Shown: in pieces, positions 23,408 through 25,666 of the stretch
How the letters are laid out: each line of letters starts with the position of its first letter
How positions within the stretch are numbered: position 1 is the stretch's first letter
DNA from: VRUE01 sp035707825
GTDB lineage: Bacteria; Actinomycetota; Thermoleophilia; Solirubrobacterales; 70-9
Direction of reading: 5' to 3'
Length of the DNA stretch: 25,666 nucleotides
NCBI GenBank assembly: GCA_035707825.1
Contig: DASSTR010000061.1
Span: forward strand, 1 to 25,666
Position numbers and translations under genes: made by a program
The notes under the pieces: model-generated
Seen by the model: only the letters and a program-made list of their open reading frames with translations
The model's database searches: none
What the model was told of the DNA's origin: nothing

Positions 23408-23918
23408 GCCGGGCGAGTTTCTGGAGAGCTTTCGGGACGAGGAGAAGGCAACGTTGGCGGGTCTGGAGTTCGCCGTCGTCGTGGGCCGCTTCTACGAGGA
23501 TCTGGCCCGGCGGCTGCTCGCCGGCGCCAAGGAGGGCTTCGGCCTGGCCGGTGTGGCCCCCGATGCGGTCAGCGAGCACTCTGTCCCCGGCGCCTTCGAG
23601 CTGCCCTTCGCCGCCCAGTCCTACATCGAAGGCGCTCAAGAGAGGGCGCAGAGCGGCGGCGCGGAGCCGGGCGGCGTGGCCTGTCTCGGTGTCGTGATCC
23701 GCGGCGAGACCGACCACTACGACTTCGTCTGCGCGGAGGCGGCGCGCGGCATCCAGGAGGTGCAGCTGCACACGGGCGTGCCCTGCTCCTTCGGCGTCAT
23801 CACCTGCGACACGATGGAGCAGGCCGAAGCGCGGGCCGGCGGCGGCAAGCGCGACCAGGGCCGAAACGCGGCACTCACCGTTGCTCGCATGGCCGTGCTC
23901 AGGCGCCGGCTCATCTAG
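23400..23918 (+). CDS. ribH: 6,7-dimethyl-8-ribityllumazine synthase
   Basis: Lumazine synthase joins the RibB product to the RibD-derived pyrimidine. The 172-residue product has VVVGRFYEDLARRLLAGA, VPGAFELPF, CLGVVIRGETDHYDFVC with the catalytic His (106), and GVITCDTMEQAEARAGGGKRDQG near the end. It is a few residues longer at the N-terminus than short family members. The ATG lies eight bases inside the end of ribBA, so the two are translationally coupled. It is the last gene of ribD-ribE-ribBA-ribH; no terminator is seen in the 33-base gap before rpmB. Confidence 0.95.
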   Translation: MAEPGEFLESFRDEEKATLAGLEFAVVVGRFYEDLARRLLAGAKEGFGLAGVAPDAVSEHSVPGAFELPFAAQSYIEGAQERAQSGGAEPGGVACLGVVIRGETDHYDFVCAEAARGIQEVQLHTGVPCSFGVITCDTMEQAEARAGGGKRDQGRNAALTVARMAVLRRRLI

Positions 23919-23934
23919 GCTGCGGTTGATCGAC

Positions 23935-23940
23935 TACCAT
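23935..23940 (+). promoter_or_regulatory. -10 element for rpmB
   Basis: TACCAT lies 11 bases before the rpmB ATG (23952). This would leave a 5' leader of only a few bases, with no Shine-Dalgarno. Confidence 0.4.
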
Positions 23941-23951
23941 CCACGATCCTT

Positions 23952-24143
23952 ATGGCCAAGGTATGCCACAGCTGCGGCAAAAAGCCCGCCTTCGGTAACT
24001 CGCGAAGCCACTCGATGGTCGCGACCCGCCGGCGCTTCGACCCCAACCTCCAGAAGGTTCGGATCCAAGAGGGCGACCGCAAGCTCCGCACTTACGTCTG
24101 TACTCGGTGCCTGAAGGCCAACAAGGTCGTCAAGGCCGCCTAG
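23952..24143 (+). CDS. rpmB: 50S ribosomal protein L28, zinc-binding form
   Basis: The 63-residue protein is a full-length L28 (MAKVCHSCGKKPAFGNSRSHS, then TRRRFDPNLQKVRI and a basic C-terminus). Cysteines 5, 8, 50 and 53 form two CxxC pairs, so this is the zinc-binding (C+) version rather than the cysteine-free version that some bacteria make under zinc limitation. It stands alone with its own predicted promoter, 40 bases before the DAK2 gene. Confidence 0.97.
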   Translation: MAKVCHSCGKKPAFGNSRSHSMVATRRRFDPNLQKVRIQEGDRKLRTYVCTRCLKANKVVKAA

Positions 24144-24169
24144 CTCTTCGATCATCCGCCTTCGGCGGC

Positions 24170-24175
24170 TAGGTT
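24170..24175 (+). promoter_or_regulatory. -10 element for leaderless DAK2-domain gene
   Basis: TAGGTT is seven bases before the ATG at 24183. A small GC hairpin (CCGCC-TTC-GGCGG, 24156-24168) directly precedes it; lacking a T tract it is a poor terminator for rpmB. Confidence 0.5.
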
Positions 24176-24182
24176 TCCAGGC

Positions 24183-25666
24183 ATGTCCGATCCAAGCATC
24201 GTGCGCTTCAGGCGCGTCATCTCCTCTGCCTACGCATATCTGGAGGAACGCCGCCAGGAGGTCAACGACCTCAACGTCTTCCCGGTGGCCGATGGCGATA
24301 CCGGCGACAACATGGCGATGACGATGCGGGCCGTGATGGAAGAGCTCGATCGGCTCGACGGGCTGCAGGTCGACGAGGTCGGCCGCACCCAGCTGGTGCA
24401 GGCGCTGGCACGGGCGGCGCTGATGGGGGCGAGAGGCAACTCGGGGGTCATCCTCAGCCAGATCGTTCGCGGCGCCGCCGAGGAGCTGGCCAGCCGCCCC
24501 GGCGAGCTGGTCGACCCGGTTCTCGTCGCATCGGCGTTCGCCAGCGCCGCCGACGCCGCCTATTCATCCGTCCGTGAGCCGGCCGAGGGGACGATGCTGA
24601 CCGTCTTTAGGGAGATGGCCCATTCGATCGCCCGCCAGCTCGCCCATCTCGAGGCCGAGAAGCAGCGCTTCGACCGCGACGTCTCCGACGAGCAGCAGGA
24701 CGCCGTGCTGGCGGAAGTGCTCGAGCGGGCGATAGCAGACGGGCAGAAGGCCGTCGAGCGCACCCCCGAGCAACTCAGCGTGCTGCGCGAGTCCGGCGTC
24801 GTCGACGCCGGCGGTTACGGCCTGGTGCTGATCCTCGCCGGCGTCGTCGCCGGCCTGCGCGGGGACGGCGTTGCGGTCCCGGAGATATCCCACCAGGAGG
24901 CGCCCAAGCTCAGCCTGCCCCACCACGAGGACAGCCGCTACCGCTACTGCACGAACTTCATCGTCTCGGGCTCCGGGCTCGACCGCCGCAAGGTGCTGCC
25001 GAGGCTGGAGGGCCTTGGCGACTCGGTGCTCGTCGTCGGCGACGACGCGACGCTCAAGGTGCACGTCCACACCGACGACCCCGAGGCCGCCGTCGCGCTC
25101 TTCGCGGGGCTCGGGGACGTCACCAACCTCGACGTGGCCGACATGCGCGAGCAGATCGCGGAGCGCCGGGCGCGGATCCAGGGGCACCGCACGGGGGCCG
25201 TCGCCGTGGCCGCGGGGGAGGGTATGACGCGCCTCTTCGCCGAGCTCGGCGCCCACGTCGTCTCCGGCGGGGAGACCCTCAATCCCTCCACCTACGAGCT
25301 GCTCGCCGGCATCCACGAGGTGCCGGCCGACGAGGTCCTCGTCCTGCCCAGCTCGGCTAACGTGATCATGGCCGCCGAGCGCGCCTGCGAGCTCTCCGAG
25401 AAGCCCGCCCGCGTCGTGCCCGCGCACTCCCAGCAGGAGAGCCTGCTGGCCCTGATCGAGCTCGATCCGAGCCTGCCGGCGGTGGAAAACGGAAAGCGGC
25501 TGCAGGCGGCCCTCGACGAAATCGCCACCGGAGGCGTGGCGCCGGCCGCCAGGGACGACGCACAGGGGCGCTTCCGCCAGGGGGACGCGGTTGGCTTTTG
25601 CGATGGAGAGATCGTTGCCTGGGGAGGCGCCGGCTCGACCCTGGCGGCGACGATCGAGGCTCTCAC
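24183..25666 (+). CDS. DAK2-domain (YloV/FakA-like) kinase family protein, 3' truncated by window edge
   Basis: The frame is open from the ATG to the window end (494 codons visible; relatives are about 550 residues, so most is present). The N-terminal DhaL-type ATP domain has NVFPVADGDTGDNM with the Mg-binding Asp cluster (Asp 37, 39 and 42), ALMGARGNSGVILSQI and REPAEGTML. A middle domain includes YRYCTNFIV and KVHVHTDDPEAA, and a C-terminal EDD/DegV-like part follows. Firmicute relatives (FakA) phosphorylate fatty acids carried by a FakB/DegV partner to feed phospholipid synthesis; whether this protein does so is inferred. In Bacillus the order is rpmB-yloU-yloV with recG downstream; here the Asp23-like yloU is absent between rpmB and this gene. 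Confidence 0.9.
   Translation, partial: MSDPSIVRFRRVISSAYAYLEERRQEVNDLNVFPVADGDTGDNMAMTMRAVMEELDRLDGLQVDEVGRTQLVQALARAALMGARGNSGVILSQIVRGAAEELASRPGELVDPVLVASAFASAADAAYSSVREPAEGTMLTVFREMAHSIARQLAHLEAEKQRFDRDVSDEQQDAVLAEVLERAIADGQKAVERTPEQLSVLRESGVVDAGGYGLVLILAGVVAGLRGDGVAVPEISHQEAPKLSLPHHEDSRYRYCTNFIVSGSGLDRRKVLPRLEGLGDSVLVVGDDATLKVHVHTDDPEAAVALFAGLGDVTNLDVADMREQIAERRARIQGHRTGAVAVAAGEGMTRLFAELGAHVVSGGETLNPSTYELLAGIHEVPADEVLVLPSSANVIMAAERACELSEKPARVVPAHSQQESLLALIELDPSLPAVENGKRLQAALDEIATGGVAPAARDDAQGRFRQGDAVGFCDGEIVAWGGAGSTLAATIEAL

Noticed and set aside
24156..24168. Intrinsic terminator after rpmB
   Set aside because: The five-base GC hairpin has no T tract and abuts the -10 of the next gene.
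1..25666. CRISPR arrays, tRNA or rRNA genes, insertion sequences, prophage genes
   Set aside because: None could be recognised by eye on either strand; a tRNA or covariance-model search was not possible here.

Overview
The window is very GC-rich bacterial DNA, densely packed with housekeeping genes. It has short intergenic gaps, many 1-8 base start/stop overlaps and frequent GTG starts. The protein families and the promoter style point to an actinobacterium. The best guess, by inference only, is a deep-branching class such as Thermoleophilia: PriA keeps a complete helicase core, and the hisC-aroG-tyrA-aroA-cmk-der order does not match the usual Streptomyces or Mycobacterium arrangement. No tRNA, rRNA, insertion sequence, phage gene or CRISPR array was seen. 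No gene-free stretch exceeds 300 bases; the longest, about 270 bases upstream of aroG, holds a putative attenuator.

Layout. (1) 1-4625, plus strand: aromatic amino acid synthesis, with the 3' part of a HisC-type aminotransferase, a regulatory leader, DAHP synthase, prephenate dehydrogenase and EPSP synthase. (2) 4683-7910, plus: cytidylate kinase, the ribosome-assembly GTPase Der, and S-adenosylmethionine synthetase. (3) 7907-9684, minus: a membrane bPH2 (DUF304) protein and a saccharopine-dehydrogenase-like reductase. (4) 9733-15828, plus: PriA, peptide deformylase, Met-tRNA formyltransferase, 16S rRNA m5C methyltransferase RsmB, a small four-CxxC zinc-ribbon protein, and ribulose-phosphate epimerase. 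(5) 15919-20134, minus: a GT2 membrane glycosyltransferase, a MOP-superfamily flippase, and a NhaP2-type K+/H+ antiporter. (6) 20217-23918, plus: the riboflavin operon ribD-ribE-ribBA-ribH. (7) 23952 to the end, plus: ribosomal protein L28 and a DAK2/FakA-like kinase gene cut by the window edge.

The most interesting signal is upstream of aroG. A 30-codon ORF ends in Tyr-Tyr-Trp-Arg-Phe-Ser-stop. It begins about 10 bases after a plausible -10 element and is followed by mutually exclusive RNA pairings and a T6 tract just before the aroG Shine-Dalgarno. This has the logic of a ribosome-mediated attenuator that senses Tyr, Trp and Phe together.

A second window-wide pattern is that almost every gene heading a transcription unit has a TANNNT -10 hexamer 6-11 bases before its start codon and no Shine-Dalgarno. 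This is the signature of leaderless mRNAs. Downstream genes instead use GTGA/ATGA/TGATG stop-start coupling or real Shine-Dalgarno sites. The riboflavin operon has no visible FMN riboswitch. It has an 18-base palindrome over the predicted start of transcription, a compound inverted repeat inside the ribD coding region, and a 22-codon mini-ORF joining ribE to ribBA.
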